Assembly (NCBI GenBank): GCA_031216915.1
Contig: CM062290.1
Coordinates: forward strand, 253,276,581-253,340,580
Origin: Pictodentalium vernedei
Lineage: Eukaryota > Mollusca > Scaphopoda > Dentaliida > Dentaliidae
Length of the DNA stretch: 64,000 nt
Direction of reading: 5' to 3'
Shown: positions 33,359-45,920 of the stretch, in pieces
Numbering within the stretch: position 1 is the stretch's first letter
Layout of the letters: every line of letters starts with the position of its first letter
The notes under the pieces: model-generated
What the model was told of the DNA's origin: nothing
Databases searched by the model: none
The model's input: the letters and a program-made list of their open reading frames with translations, nothing else
Translations under genes and position numbers: made by a program

Positions 33359-36300
33359 TTTTTAGCTCAATTTTGAAACAGTCATATTTAAGGTTATGTC
33401 ATAGCCTGTTGTCCGTCTGTTTGGGAACAACAATTCAATACGGCTCGGGCTAGAGGCTGTATTTATGAACCGATCTTTACGAAACTTCTTGGGTACCTTT
33501 GTTATCACCTTGGGACGAGAACGAGTGTTTTTGGGTGCGGTCCAAAATTCAAGATGGCCTCCAGCAGCCATTTTGTACAGAAATTAGTGCAATCAGTTTT
33601 TTTGTATAAAACTTCTGTATGAAAGTTCTGATTTGAATAAATTTTTGTATGAATGTTTAGTAACATGGAGTACATCACATATAATACAGGTTTTTTTCTC
33701 GTGCTGAAATTATGCAAATTAGATGAACTTTAATTTATTCAGTGCTACTTACATGTATACCGAGTAAATGCACATGTCAATACGGCTCGGGCTAGGCTGT
33801 ATTTATGAACTGATCTTCATGAAACTTCTTGAGTACCTTTGTTATCACCTTGGGATGAGAATGAGTGTTTTTGGGTGCGGTCCAAAATTCAAGATGCGCT
33901 ACCAGTGGCCATTTTGTACCGAAATTAGGTACAATAAGTTTTTTTGTACAGAACTTCTATACAGCTTGGGCTAGAGGCTGTATTTATGAACCGATCTTTA
34001 CGAAATTTCTTGGGTACCTTTGTTATCACCAGTGGTGAGAATGAGTGTTTTTGGGGGGAGTCCAAAATTCTAGATGGCCGCCAGCAGCTATTTTGTACTG
34101 AAATTACTGCAATCAGTTTTTAGCTCAACTTTGGCGAAGCCAAATTTGAGCTTTTGCCACGGCCAGTTTTCCGTCGTCTGTCGGGCCGTCTGTCCATCAA
34201 CAATTCAATACGGCTCGGGCTAGAGGCCGTATTTATGAACCGATCTTTACAAAACTTCTTGGGTACCTTTGTTATGACTGTGGGGTGAGAACGAGTGTTT
34301 TGGGGTCCGATCCGAAATTCAAGTTGGCCGCACCCGCCATTTTGTACCGACGATGCAGAAATCTGTTTTTTGTACAGAACTTCCATATGAAAGCGCTGAT
34401 TTGAATAATTTTTTGTATGAATGTTTAGTACCATGGGATACATCACATATAATACGGGTTTTTTTCTCGTATGTAAATTATGCAAATTAGACTAACTTTG
34501 ATGTATTTAGTGTTACTTTCAGCACTGTAAGTGCAAATGCTAATACGGCTCGGGCTAGAGGCCGTATTTATAAACCGATCTTTACGAAACTTCTTGGGTA
34601 CCTTTGGTATCACCGTGGGATGAGAACGAGTGTTTTTGGGTGCGGTCCAAAATTCAAGATGGCCAACGGCAGCCATTTTGTACAAAATTAGGTGCAATCA
34701 GATTTTTGCACAGAACTTCCATATGAAAGTGCTGACTTGAATAATTTTTTGTGTAAATGTTTAGTACCATGGAATACATCACATATAATACAGGTTTTTT
34801 TCTCGAGTGGAAATTATGCAAATTAGATGAACTTTGATTTTTTCAGTGCTTCTTACATACAGTAAGTGCACATGTCAATACGGCTCGGGCTAGAGGCTGT
34901 ATAATTTATCAACCGATCTTCATGAAACTTCTTGGGCACCTCTGTTATCACCTTGGGATGAGAACAAGTGTTTCTGAGTGCAGTCCAAAATCCAAGATGG
35001 CTGCCAGTGGCAGAACCGAAATTAGGTCTAATCAGTTTTTTGTACACAACTTCTATACGGCTCAGGCTAGAGGCCGTATTTATGAACCAATCTTTACAAA
35101 ACATCTTGGGTACCTTCGTTATCACCATGGGGTGAGAACGAGTGTTTTGGGGTGTGGTCCAAAATTCAAGATGGCCACCAGCAACCATTGTGTACCAAAA
35201 TTAGTGCCATCAGTCTTTTGTACAGAACTTCTGTATGAAAGTTCAGATTTGAATAAATTTTTGTATGAATGTTTAGCAAAATGGAATACATCATATATAG
35301 TACGGGTTTTTTTCTTGTGCAGAAATTATGCAAATTAGATGAATTTTGATTTATTTAGTGCTACTTATACACTGTAAGTGCACATGTCAATACGGCTCGG
35401 GCTAGAGGCTGTATTTATCAACCGATCTTCACAAAACTTCTTGGGTACCTTTGTTATCACCTTGGGACGAGAACGAGTGTTTCTGAGTGTGGTCCAAAAT
35501 TCAAGATAGCTGCCAGTGGCCATTTTGTACCAAAATTAGGTCCAATCAGTTTTTTGTCACAACTTCTATACAGCTCGTATTTTGAACTGATCTTCACGAA
35601 ACTTCTTGGGTACCTTTGTTTTCACCTTGGGACAGGAATGAGTGTGTTTTGGGGTGCCTTTGTTATCACTGTGCTATGAGAACAAATATTTTGGGGTTCA
35701 GTCAGACCCACTCTGGGACTCAAAGATTTCTTTTCTATTTAGCATCTGACTGTCACCCACCTTTACAATACTTTACTTATACATTTGTTACAGGCTACGG
35801 CCAGTATTTATGTACAGACCGTTACAATACTTTATATGTACATTTGTTATCAGGTCAGTACCTAGATGTTTGTCATTGCTGTATCACATACTATACATGT
35901 ACATGTCTTGACAAGTAGAGCTACAGTGTCATTGACACTTTCATTTGTACAGAACTTCTGTATGAAAGTTCTCATTTGAATAAATTTTTGTATGATTGTT
36001 TAGTAACATGGAATACATCACATATAATACAGGTTTCTTTCTCGTACAGAAATTATGTAAATTAGATGAACTTTGATTTATTCTGTGCTACTTATACACA
36101 GTAAGTGCACATGTCAATACGGCTCGGGCTAAGGGCTGTATTTATGAACTGTTCTTCACCAAGCTTCATGGGTACCTTTGTTATCACCTAGGGACAAGAA
36201 CAAGTGTTTTGGGGTGCGATCCAAAATTCAAGATGGCTGCCAGTGGCCATTTTGTACCAAAATTAGGTCCAATCAGTTTTTTGTACACAACTTCTATAAG

Positions 36301-36770
36301 GCTCAGGCTGGAGGCCGTATTTATGAACCGATCTTTACGAAATGTCTTGGGTACCTTTGTTATCACCGTGGGTCGAGATCAGGTGTTTTTGGGTGCAGTT
36401 CGAAATTCATTATAGCCACCAGCAGCAATTTTGTACCAAAATTAGTGCAATCAGTTTTATGTACAGAACTTCTGTATGAAAGTTCCGATTTGAATAAATT
36501 TTTGTATGAATGTTTAGTGACATGGAATACATCTCAAAAAATACTGTATAATACGGGGTTTTTTCTCGTGCAGAAATTATGCAAATTAGATGACCTTCAA
36601 TTTATTCAGTGCTACTTACACACTGTAAGTGCACATGTCAATACGGCTAGTGCTGGAGGCTGTATTTATGAACTGATCTTCATGAAACTTATTGGGTACC
36701 TTTGTTATCACCTTGGGATGAGAACAAGTGTTTTTGAGTGCGGCCCGATATTAAAGATGGCTGCCGGCAT
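33359..36770 (+). mobile_element. Family B repeat element, outer copy, with a second copy nested in it
   Basis: Starts TTTTTAGCTCAATTTTG with a diverged 5' hairpin. It is composed of ~335 bp units plus half-units. Units share TACGGCTCGGGCTAGAGG, CCGATCTTTACGAAACTTC, TTGGGTACCTTTGTTATCAC, CAAAATTCAAGATGGC, CATTTTGTACC and ATTATGCAAATTAGATGAAC. Unit starts include 33438, 33779, 34206, 34541, 34875, 35389, 36116 and 36641, with shorter units at 33963, 35056 and 36297. Plus-strand reading frames of 60-200 codons follow the units but have no conserved motif. The outer copy ends abruptly near 36770. Confidence 0.8.
34117..35946 (+). mobile_element. Family B element nested inside another family B element
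   Basis: The 5' end is an exact stem-loop, AGCTCAA-CTTTGGCGAAGCC-AAATTTGAGCT, beginning at 34122 after a T run. The 3' end is AGTGTCATTGACACTTTCATTT at 35925-35946, also a hairpin. The outer element reads CAATCAGTTTTT before it and GTACAGAACTTCTGT after it. Uninterrupted units in the same array read CAGTTTTTTGTACAGAAC, which gives the empty site. Insertion is into a T run. Confidence 0.78.
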
Positions 36771-36964
36771 TCACACTGCTGCTTACTGAGGTGAGGTCAC
36801 TTTGCCTTACCAAGATACCTACTAAATACCAAAGGGAAGATTTTTCAGTGCATTCTTATGCATTCTTATTACTTCAGCACCCATAATTCTCAAATATGGC
36901 ATTAAAACCACGCACATACTGCTTAAATCTATTTACATAATAGGAATACACAGAATACACCACC

Positions 36965-37317
36965 AGGTGTGCAGTGACTCAGTAGTTAGAGGTGGAGGCT
37001 GCAAGCCGAGAGATCCTCAGTTCGAATCCCACCTGCGGCAACAGCTTTGTGCCCTTGGGCAAGACACTTCACCTCCACTACCCATGTGTGGGCAAGGTAT
37101 GCTGTGTACTAAGGCATACAGCATGTTCTTGGTGCACCTGTCTTCGAACAAGGCTAACCCTACTTGTGTAGTATGTTTGGGAGCTCACAGTTGCTTGCCA
37201 TTCCTCAGTGGTTCTCTTGGGGTACTCTAGTTTCCTCCATCCGTAAAACTGCCATGGTCACAATAAGCTGTTGTGCAGATAAATGTGACCTTAAACACCA
37301 ATAAATAAATAATAAAA
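36965..37317 (+). mobile_element. tRNA-derived SINE, plus strand, best preserved copy
   Basis: A tRNA-like head has a box A-like GTGACTCAGTAGTTAGAGG (~36973) and box B CAGTTCGAATCCCACC (37018). It is followed by a CCTTGGGCAAGACACTTCAC segment, a GCTAACCCTACTTGTG body, CAGTGGTTCTCTTGGGG, and an AATAAATAAATAAT tail. RNA polymerase III promoter boxes and a simple-sequence tail are the SINE signature. Small frames inside are spurious. Confidence 0.85.
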
Positions 37318-38093
37318 AGAACACACCACCTCATACCCGTTTCTCAGGACTGTTTTCATTCACCTTGGTATCCCTCAGTTTGCCTCTGTGTTTAGTATGC
37401 CCGCCAGAAAAGGAGTGATTTCTTTTTCTAAAAGAGCAAAACAAGAAACGGTAATTTTTAACAGGTAGTAACGAAATAATTTTCATGAAGCGCACAATTT
37501 TATGTTAGTTAATAGCTGAAAAAACGCAGAGTGATATTTGCAAATCTTACTTTATTACTGGCACCAGCTACTGGTAATGAAAATTGTTGTTTGTCATCAA
37601 TACTTGATCAAGTTTCTGACAAAGCACATTGTACTATTCCAATATGTTAGCTACTGTACATAAGCACACAATTTGATGTTAGTTTACCATTATACTGGTG
37701 CTTAGCCAGGATATCTAAGTTACATGTAGGGGCAAGAGTAATACGTGTATCTAGTGGGAGTGGGGCCGGGTCATAAAGAATATGATGCACAGAATCACCT
37801 GAGCCACATAGCAGTGAGATAGAGGCGAGGACAAGAGGGTGTGTGACCCTCTCATCAGTGGAGGGGGTTGGGTGCACCCCCCCCCCCCAAAAAAAAAATT
37901 GAAATTCAAGACAGTAAAACACAGTTACCTTGACTCTGTGTCCATTTGTGTCCGTAATAAGTTGCAAACAAGCATAAATATCTAGATATTAAAATGTCTT
38001 TTCGGATGTTCATTATATGGGTTAACAGGAGAAAGGGGTGGGGGCATGAATGAAATTGGGGAGGGCATGTGCCCCCTCCAGCCCCCAAGCCTA
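37318..38093. other. Unassigned intron with C/A homopolymers
   Basis: C run then A run at about 37878-37900. Minus-strand frames 37647-38088 have no motif. Confidence 0.4.
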
Positions 38094-38337
38094 CAGTGTG
38101 GCCACCGTGGACTGGTCACTTTCCATGGGTGGGCAATATTTCTGCGGATGCAATGATATTAGTTTTCAAACATTGTTTACAGCAATAATCATCAAAAATT
38201 TAATTAATGAACCATAGGATACAATTCGGTGCTTCATTAATTAAAATTTTATTGATGATGATTTTCTATTACCTGGAAAAAACATGCATGGACATCATGC
38301 ACTACCCATGCAAAGATTTTGACCAGCAACTGTACTG
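38094..38337. mobile_element. ~245 bp TA-flanked fold-back MITE, copy 1
   Basis: Right end CCAGCAACTGTACTG then TA; left end CAGTGTGGCCACCG after TA. Long inner arms are AATCATCAAAAATTTAATTA and its complement around 38180-38265. A second copy lies at 44899-45144 with matching TTTCCATGG-TGGGCAATATT. Confidence 0.72.
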
Positions 38338-38850
38338 TATGTCTGTGTCACTGCTATGAGAAGGGACTAATCTAAATGGGTGGGTGTGTTTACAAATATT
38401 AATATTTTTTAACACCTGATAACAAAGTAATATAAGTTTATAAACAACCACACAATTGACTTTTAATTACAATACTCCTAATTCCTATTAAACATATATG
38501 AATGTTTATTAATTTTGTGGAATTTTTACACTGTGTATGAAGCTTATTTGGGCCTGTATGTTTGTTAAAATTGCCCTTTCACTATGGAGGACTTTTTGAA
38601 ATCAGTCTACACTGGATTGTGTGGTATTCCTTTGTGTAAAACAGTGTATTCATTGTAATAATATTCATGCATAAGTTCATGTTCATTGTTTGTTTTAGAC
38701 CTCATAATCTACAGAATAGCATGGCTGGTGGTGTATTCCATCGCTCGAGTGCAAGAAGGCTTTGCAATGCTATAGCATAAGCCTTGTTGCACTCTATCAA
38801 TTTTAATAACATGGGTAAACTATCTGACATGAACCATTTAATTTTTTTTT
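38338..38850. other. Unassigned intron
   Basis: AT-rich with no recognised feature. Confidence 0.4.
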
Positions 38851-41170
38851 TTTTTAGCTCACTTCGACAAAGTCAAGCAGGGCTTATCTAATCACTCTCC
38901 GTCCATTGTCCATCTGTCTGTCATCCATCAACACCATGTTTTGGTCAATTCAAGTTAAAGTTTGTGTGAGTAATGGTACCAAAGGGGTATTACATTTTTG
39001 TTTAACTCAACATGCCCAGCCCCATAGGGAGGGGGTGGGGTAAAATGCTCCCAAAATATTTTTAAACTCTTATGAACCAGTGGGTACAGTGACTTGATAT
39101 TCGTTATGGAACTACCTTTTGAGGTGTAGAATCACGTGTGTTCAAACGTACTTTGTGAAGCAATATTTGGCTTTGTAATGGCAGGGGTTAGATTTTTGGT
39201 ACCACCCAAAATTTCTATTTTCCGAACCGATGGTCTGATTTGAATGAAATTCAGTATGTGGTAATATTGGGTAATAAGTACTTGCCTCATGCAAAAAAAA
39301 CCCTGCATCCCCATGGGAACCCCAGGAGCAAAAAATAGAAATATTTTCAAACTCCCATGTTTCCCAAACCACTTGGAATAGAGAACTGTTATGTGGTATG
39401 AAGCATCCTTTTGACCAGTAGAATTGAATGGTAAAAAAAATGCCCTCTGTTGTTGTTAGGGAGTTCTGCAGAGGGCATCAGAATAATGTTGGCGCAGCAT
39501 TTTTGCAAACATTTTAGAAAATCTTTTCTCCAGAACCAATGTTCAGAATCTTTTGATACTTGGTATACAGCATCCATAGAGGGGTCAGATACAAGTTTGT
39601 TAAAATGAAGCCCATTGGTTCATATTTGGACTCAATACAGGAGCCCAAATTTTATGGGAAATTTTCTTTAAAAATCTTCTTCAGAACCACGAGTCAGAAT
39701 TTTTTAATGTTTGGTACCCTCATTGTTATGATGGTCAGATTCAAGATTGTTCAAACAAAGTCCCTATGTTAATATTTGGGCTTCCTTTGGTAGCCCCAAT
39801 TTTAACTTAGGGCTATATGGGGAATTCTTTTTAAAAAAATCTTCTTCTTCAGATCCACCAGTCAGAATGCTTTTGTATTTGGTATACAACATCTTTAAGG
39901 GGTGGGGGAGGGGGGGGGCATGGGGGGGGGGGGAAGATTCAAGTTTGTTCAAATCAGGTCTGTAGGTTAAAGTTTGAGCTCGCTATGGTAGCCCAAATTT
40001 TAACTTAGTGCAATGTGTGAGGAAATTTCTTTAAAATTTTTTTTTTTTGGGGGGGGGGGGGGGGGATTCAAGTTTGTTCAAATCAGGTCTGTAGGTTAAA
40101 GTTTGAGCTTTCTATGGTAGCCCAAATTTTAACTTAGTGCAATGTGAGGAAATTTCTTTAAAATTTTGTTCTTCAGATCCACCAGTCAGAATGCTTTCAT
40201 TAGAGCTGTCGGTTAACCGAAACCGAACCAGGGTTTTTAGTTTTTTTTAAAAACCGAAAACGAAACCGTCGACATCCCGTAATCTATGGTTTTTCGTTTT
40301 TTATTAAATACTCTCTTGCTGCAGAAATTCACAGAATGTAGCCATCCCAGAGTAGTAAGAGTACCCAGACACTGCCAATAGCAGTGTCTGGGTGCTCTTA
40401 CTACTCTGGGAAGGCTACATTCTGTGAATTTCCGACATTTCAGTTTAGTTGTGTTTGTAGCTTTGCTCAAGTTGCGTGTGGGTGTCAGACCTCGAAAAAT
40501 GGCCAAGCACAATAAAAGTTCTGTATACTTAGGTAATTATTATATTGGCCTTCCTGATTCTTCATGTATTATAGCTTATTTCGGGCATTCATTGAGTTTC
40601 ACTCAATTTCACTGCCATCCAGTTATGACTCCAGACATAAGAATGAGTTTTATTGAATTTTATTTGGCCTCATGAACAAACCGAAAACCGAACCGAGGTT
40701 TTATTCCACCTGAAAAACCAAAACCGAAACCGAACAAGAAATTTAAAAACCTACAGCTCTAGCTTTCATATTTGGTATACAGCATCTCTAAGGAGATCAG
40801 ATTCAACTTTGTTCAAATCGAGTGCCTGGGTTGATATTTGGGCTCCCTATGGGAGCCAGAAGTGGCCAAGTAACTGAAGAATTAGTCATTTTTTATTCAG
40901 TACCCTCTAGAGGTGAAGAGTAATCTACATAGGTTGTATCAAGGGGCTTGAGAGGGGAGCTCCACATTTTACATCATGATTAACTAAAGAAAAGGCATGA
41001 TGCTTGGACTGTTTTGTCACTCCTGAGGGGCTCAAAGGTTTGCAGTGTATCCTATGGAGATGGATTGCTTAATGTAGATTCATTCTTGGACTCTTATATC
41101 ATGTTCTGTTCTCTGTTTATATCGTGTTCTGTTCAAGGTGAGCACTTCAGGCCCTGTGGGGCCTCTTGTT
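38851..41170 (+). mobile_element. Family A repeat element, copy 1
   Basis: Starts TTTTTAGCTCACTTCGAC and ends CAGGCCCTGTGGGGCCTCTTGTT, where AGGCCC/GGGCCT forms a 3' hairpin. It opens with TCCGTCC-rich sequence. The core repeats ATCTTCTTCAGATCCACCAG, TCAGAATGCTTTTG, TTTGGTATACAGCATC, a G-rich tract, ATTCAAGTTTGTTCAAATC and a TTTGGGCTCCCTATGG-like hairpin. It hosts a hAT-type element at 40201-40761. Repeats of this type are widespread in molluscs. The 3' hairpin, T-rich insertion and repeat core suggest a Helentron-like origin, which is inference. Confidence 0.75.
40201..40761. mobile_element. 561 bp hAT-type non-autonomous element with 8 bp target duplication
   Basis: The ends TAGAGCTGTCGGTT and AACCTACAGCTCTA are inverted repeats flanked by an exact 8 bp duplication, GCTTTCAT (40193-40200 and 40762-40769). 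Removing it restores the family A unit, CAGAATGCTTTCATATTTGG. Subterminal AAACCGAAACCGAAC motifs occur at both ends. The centre is a hairpin with 52 bp arms (40324-40375 and 40381-40432, two mismatches, 5-base loop). The 8 bp duplication and TAGAG-type ends indicate hAT. Confidence 0.9.
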
Positions 41171-41275
41171 TATTCATTTATTGAGTTTTAACAACACTTT
41201 CGAAAACCAGCAGCTACAAGTTTCTTCTCTCCTTGAACCAAGCTTCTCGCCCAACTGCAGCACTCATGGTCCACT
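41169..41275 (-). mobile_element. SINE fragment (tail end), minus strand
   Basis: TTTATTCATTTATTGAGTTTTAACAACACTTT matches the tail side of the SINEs at 31545 and 32455. The rest of the element is absent. Confidence 0.5.
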
Positions 41276-41278
41276 GAG

Positions 41279-44200
41279 TTTTTAGCTCACCTGACTTTCA
41301 GTCAGGGTGAGGTGTACATGTAATGATCACTCGCCGTCCGTCGTCCGTGAACATGGTGTTTGCATCTTCTCCTCCAAAACTGCTGAACCGATTTAAGGGA
41401 AATTTGAGATGCTTGTTTGTTATGACATTGCATTTTGATTTTGTTTAAATCAAGTTGCCCTGCTCCTCAGTAGGGCCATGCCCCAAAATTTTGCCTAAAT
41501 CTTAAAAAATCTTCTTGTGAACCAGGAGTAGCAGAGATTTGATATGTGGTGTGCTGCTTCCTTTTGAGGTGTAGACTCAGTTTTGTTCAAGAGAAGTTTG
41601 TGGGTCTTTATTTGCCTTCATTGTTGGAGGGCAAGTATTTTCGCCCCGCCCAAAATTTCTGTTTTTCGAACCAAGAGGCTGATTTGAACCAAATTTAATT
41701 TATGGGCTTATTTGGTCATAAGTAATTAATTTATGCCCCAAAATATTTTCCCGTTCCCCCATGGGAACTGCAGGAGCTAAAAATAGAACAATATTCAAAA
41801 CGCACATATCTCCAAAACTACATAGCCCTGAGAATTCTTATTTGGTGTGAAGCTTCCTTGGGACCAACAGAATGGAATGGTCTAAACAAATTTCTGTCAG
41901 GTCTATCATGAGGTACTTTTTCGGGACTTTGAAAAAATGCTTAGTCAGCATTCTGTAACACTGTGGGTAATGGAGAAAGCATTTAAGACTTCTCTTCACT
42001 CAATTCACCTCCTCCAAAACCTTTCAAATTTCACATATACCATCTTTGGAAGATTGTTTTACACATTTATTGAAATCAAATCCCTGGGTCCATATTTGGG
42101 CTCTCTATGGGAGTCCAAATGTTGAAATTAGTGCAGTATGAGGAATATTCTTTAAAAATCTTTTTCTTCAGACCACCAATCAGAATCTTTTGATATTTGC
42201 TATGCACCATCATTAGGCGGGTGAGACTTAAATTTGTTCAAGCCAAGCCTATATTTTGGCTCACCAGGGTTTCGCAAATTGCAAGAACGGTGATTTCATT
42301 CCTGTGATGTTCTTGCAAATGCTTGTAAAGAAGATCCATATTTACCATTCCCGCAAAAATATAAGCATTTTTTCATCAGATAAAATTTAATAAAATTAAA
42401 TAAATTTTAGAGCTGAAATGATTAGAGGGTTTTCGTGATTGATTAATCGCATGGGTTAACCTTGGTTAACCGATTAATCACTTGCCCCAACAGGTAGCTG
42501 AATAATTGCTGTACCGTTGACCATTTATATATTTAAAACTTTACTCAGCATAATGGACAAAACCGGGCAGCGCCATATACAAACATGTCCATTCAAATTT
42601 TATTATATTTTCAATTTTTGTCTCAAAACATAGCTTATGACCCCTCATTGGAACAAGCTCATTGAGCTTGTTCCAATGGGGATGGGGGGGGAGGGAGGGG
42701 GTCATAAGCTATGTTTTTGAGACAAACATTGAAAATCTTAAGTAATTTAAGAATTTCTTGTGCAAGTATCGTCTGCTACCTGCATTTGGTGAAGGGTTGA
42801 GAATGACCGTTTTTAGCTGATACAGTATAATGATCATGCAAGTGAACAAGTATTTTGGCACGTAACTGGCATGCATTTCTCTGTCTCATGCAATTGATGT
42901 GAGCCAGTGTGACAATGTTTGCCTGTTTTGGAGCAAGTTTGTTCCATGGTTAACCCATACAGGGTATTTTTTGTTTTTAAAAATTTGATTAGAAGTTTCC
43001 ATCTTGGTTTCAAAAAGTGATGATAAATAGTGAATATAAGCTTACCCAATATGAAAGAAAAATGGTTAGCAATTGGACATTTTTGTACAGCATTTTGCGA
43101 TGTGAATCCAGCCATCAAATACCCTGCCATATAGTACCGTACTTCAAAAGTAACGGTTAACCGATCAATTACTTTTTTTTATCAATCAAGATATTGATCT
43201 TTGGTTAGTCGATTAATCGGTTAACCATATCAGATCTAATTAATTTCTATAAACATGATTACTGCAATAGCCTTTGATGTGGTGGTTCAGCAATCTAATA
43301 ATCTATGTATTTGAAGATAAATAAGCATAATTCATGTGATTAAGACACATGTTGGAAATGGATCCCACAAAAAATATATTTGTGAAACCCTGGCTCACTG
43401 GCAGCCTGAATTATAACTTAGTTCAAAATGAGGAATTTTCTTTAAAAGACTTTTTCAGATCCAGCAGTTGGAATGTTTTGATGTTTGGTGTGCAGCATCC
43501 TTACAGGGGGAGGGGTGGGGGGGGGGGGGGGGGAGATTCAAGTTTGTTTACGCCAAGTCCCTGGGTTCATATCTGGGCTCACTGTGGGAGCCTGAATTAT
43601 AACTTAGTTCAAAATGAGGAATATTCTTCAAAACTATTCTTCACATTCAGCAGTCAGAATGTTTTGATATATACAGTATCCTTAGGGAGGTGAGATATAA
43701 GTTTGTTAAAGCCAAGTCCCCGGGTTCATATTTGGGCTTCCTGTAAGAGCCCGAATTGTACCAAAATTTCTATTTTCCAAATTGAGAGGTTGATTTGAAG
43801 CAAATTTGATATGATAGGCTTATTGGGTCATAAGTACCTAATTTATGCCAAAACATTTTCCTTTTGCCCCGTGGGAACTGCAGGATCTGAATATAGAAAA
43901 AATTTAAAACGCCCATATCTTCAAAACTACATGGCACTGAGAATTTTTATTTTGTGTGCCGCTTCCTTACGAACAGCCGAAAAGAATGGTAAAAAAAATT
44001 GCCATCAGTTTTATCATAGGGAAGTTTTCCAAGACTTATGCAGAGTCATCATTTTAGTAATGGGAAAAACATTAATGAGTCTTCTTCTCCCATTCCACTG
44101 CTGCAAAGGCTTTCATATTTCGCATATAACATCTTTGGAAGATTTATTCACATGTTTGGTGAAATCAAATCCTTGGGTCCATATTTGTGCTCTCTCTGAT

Positions 44201-44556
44201 TAGATTAGTGCAATATGAGGAATATTTTTTTAAAAATCTTCTGATGATCCACTCTTCAGAATATTTTGATATTTGGGATGCTGCATCCTTAGAGGGGTGA
44301 GATTCAAGTTTGTTCAAGCCAAGTCCCCGGGTTCATATTTGGGCTCCCTGCGGGAGCCTGAATTATAACTTAGTTCAATATGAGGAATATTCTTTAAAAA
44401 TCCTTTTTTTTTTAAATCCACTGGTCAGAATCTTTGGATATTTTGTATAAGCTTTATGAGGGGCAGATGCAACTAAATGTTCAAATAAATTCTCTGGGTT
44501 GATGTTTAGGCTACCATGTCAGGTGAATGCCATCAGGCCCTCTGGGGGCTCTTGTT
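41279..44556 (+). mobile_element. Family A repeat element, copy 2
   Basis: Starts TTTTTAGCTCACCTGACTTTCAGTCAGGGTGAGG, whose CACCTGACTTTCAGTCAGG forms a 5' hairpin. Ends CAGGCCCTCTGGGGGCTCTTGTTT. The body includes the CCATGGGAACTGCAGGAGC block and tandem ~170 bp units to 44500. A hAT-type element interrupts it at 42408-43238. Poly-G tracts (for example 43513-43532) recur at the same point of the unit. Confidence 0.78.
42408..43238. mobile_element. 831 bp hAT-type non-autonomous element
   Basis: The ends TAGAGCTGAAATGATTA and GTTAACCATATCAGATCTA are imperfect inverted repeats, flanked by ATAAATTT and ATTAATTT (7 of 8 matching). Subterminal TTAACCGATTAATC motifs occur at both ends in opposite orientation. 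The centre is a hairpin around CATTGGAACAAGCTCATTGAGC with AAACATAGCTTATGACCCC arms (~42625-42735). A related remnant lies at 10079-10385, and a shorter match at 53110-53160. Confidence 0.78.
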
Positions 44557-44726
44557 TGTTTTCCATTTGACAACTTTGCCCTGGCTCTTCTATCTATATT
44601 TTTCATTGTAAGTTAGTCACTACTCTTATGTAGGCTTCCAAAATTTGTTACTGCACGTCTGTCTGTCTGTCCTTCAGATGAAAAGTTTCTTTGCTTTTCA
44701 TTTGCCTGGCTCAACATTTTAAATAC

Positions 44727-44757
<31 letters not shown>

Positions 44758-44898
44758 ACACAAAAATATGGGCTGGCAAGTATTGAGTAGTTTATCAAAA
44801 AAGTGGTACTCGAGTACTATGAGTACTGAGTACTTTGGACCCAGCCTATCACAAATATATTAAACATCAAAGAGTATATTATATACTTGAAACAAATA
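44557..44898. repeat. Unassigned spacer with C run and (CA)n
   Basis: A C homopolymer (~44727-44743) is followed by (AC)n to ~44762. Nothing else is seen. Confidence 0.6.
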
Positions 44899-45144
44899 CA
44901 GTACAGTGGCTGTGCACTGCTCACTTTCCATGGATGGGCAATATTTCCACGGATACAATAATATTTGATGCCAAACACTAACTATAGGTATAATCATCAA
45001 AAATTTAAGTAATGAAGCACCAGGTTCAACCCGGTGCTTCATCAATTAAAATTTTGTAGATGATGATTTTTATTGACTGGTAAACGCATGAGTGGACATC
45101 ACTGCCCACACGTGTATTACAACCCATCCACAGCGACTGTACTG
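44899..45144. mobile_element. ~245 bp TA-flanked fold-back MITE, copy 2
   Basis: 14 bp inverted ends CAGTACAGTGGCTG / CAGCGACTGTACTG have TA on both sides. Inner arms AATCATCAAAAATTTAA and TTAAAATTTTGTAGATGATG surround GAAGCACCAGG...CCGGTGCTTC. It matches 38094-38337. Confidence 0.8.
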
Positions 45145-45515
45145 TAACTTGTCCTCTTTGTGAACATATTTTCTACAATTTCACTCCTTTTGACAGAATG
45201 TGTGCCTGTGGGGATTAAAACCAAAATAGTGAAAGTGCTCTTGTGGATATTTGCAGCACAAGCACAGCACTAATGAATCAATATTTGATGATTTTAGGAA
45301 TTTTAACAGTGTCATGAGACACCACAGTAGCAGGTACTGGTCATTCTGTTGGAAAAAATCACTGTTTTATGACTCGATGTGCCTTAACTGAGAAAACTTA
45401 GGCTTTTTCTTACAAAGATTACAAACACAATGTGAAATGTGTTCAGAAGCAAGAATGTGATTAAAAAACAATGGGAAATTCATGTGACCATCAATTTATT
45501 TATAAATTAATATAG
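45145..45515. other. Unassigned intron
   Basis: No recognised feature. Confidence 0.4.
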
Positions 45516-45920
45516 TTTTTTACCTCACCTGAGCAAAGTTCAGTGGGAGCTTTTCTGATCACATTCTGTCCGCCGACCGTCCGGCGTTAACTTTACATTA
45601 TTCAAATGTTGGGTAAATGTTTATTACCTAATGTCAATTCAGATTTGTTCAAATGAAGTTGCCCCCTTCTCCTGGGTGGTGCCATGCCCCCAAGGGGTAC
45701 CAAAATCTTCTTCTCATGAACCAGCAGTAGCAGAGACTTGATATATGGTATGCAGCTTCCTTTTAAGATGTAGACTTGGATTTCTGTAAGAGAGGTTTGA
45801 TGGGCTATATTTGGCATCGTTATGGGAGGGGCAACATTTTTGGCCCTGCCCAAAATTTCTATTTTCCGAACCGAGAGGCTGATTTGAACCAAATTTTATG
45901 TGAGGGCTTATTGGGTCATA

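Noticed and set aside
36178-36789. 203-codon frame and similar 100-140-codon frames at 34120-35338 and 47843-49641
   Set aside because: They follow the ~335 bp units of family B on both strands; the peptides repeat with the DNA unit and carry no domain.
36965-37040. Functional tRNA gene
   Set aside because: A and B boxes are present but the body does not fold as a cloverleaf by eye, and a SINE body and tail follow.
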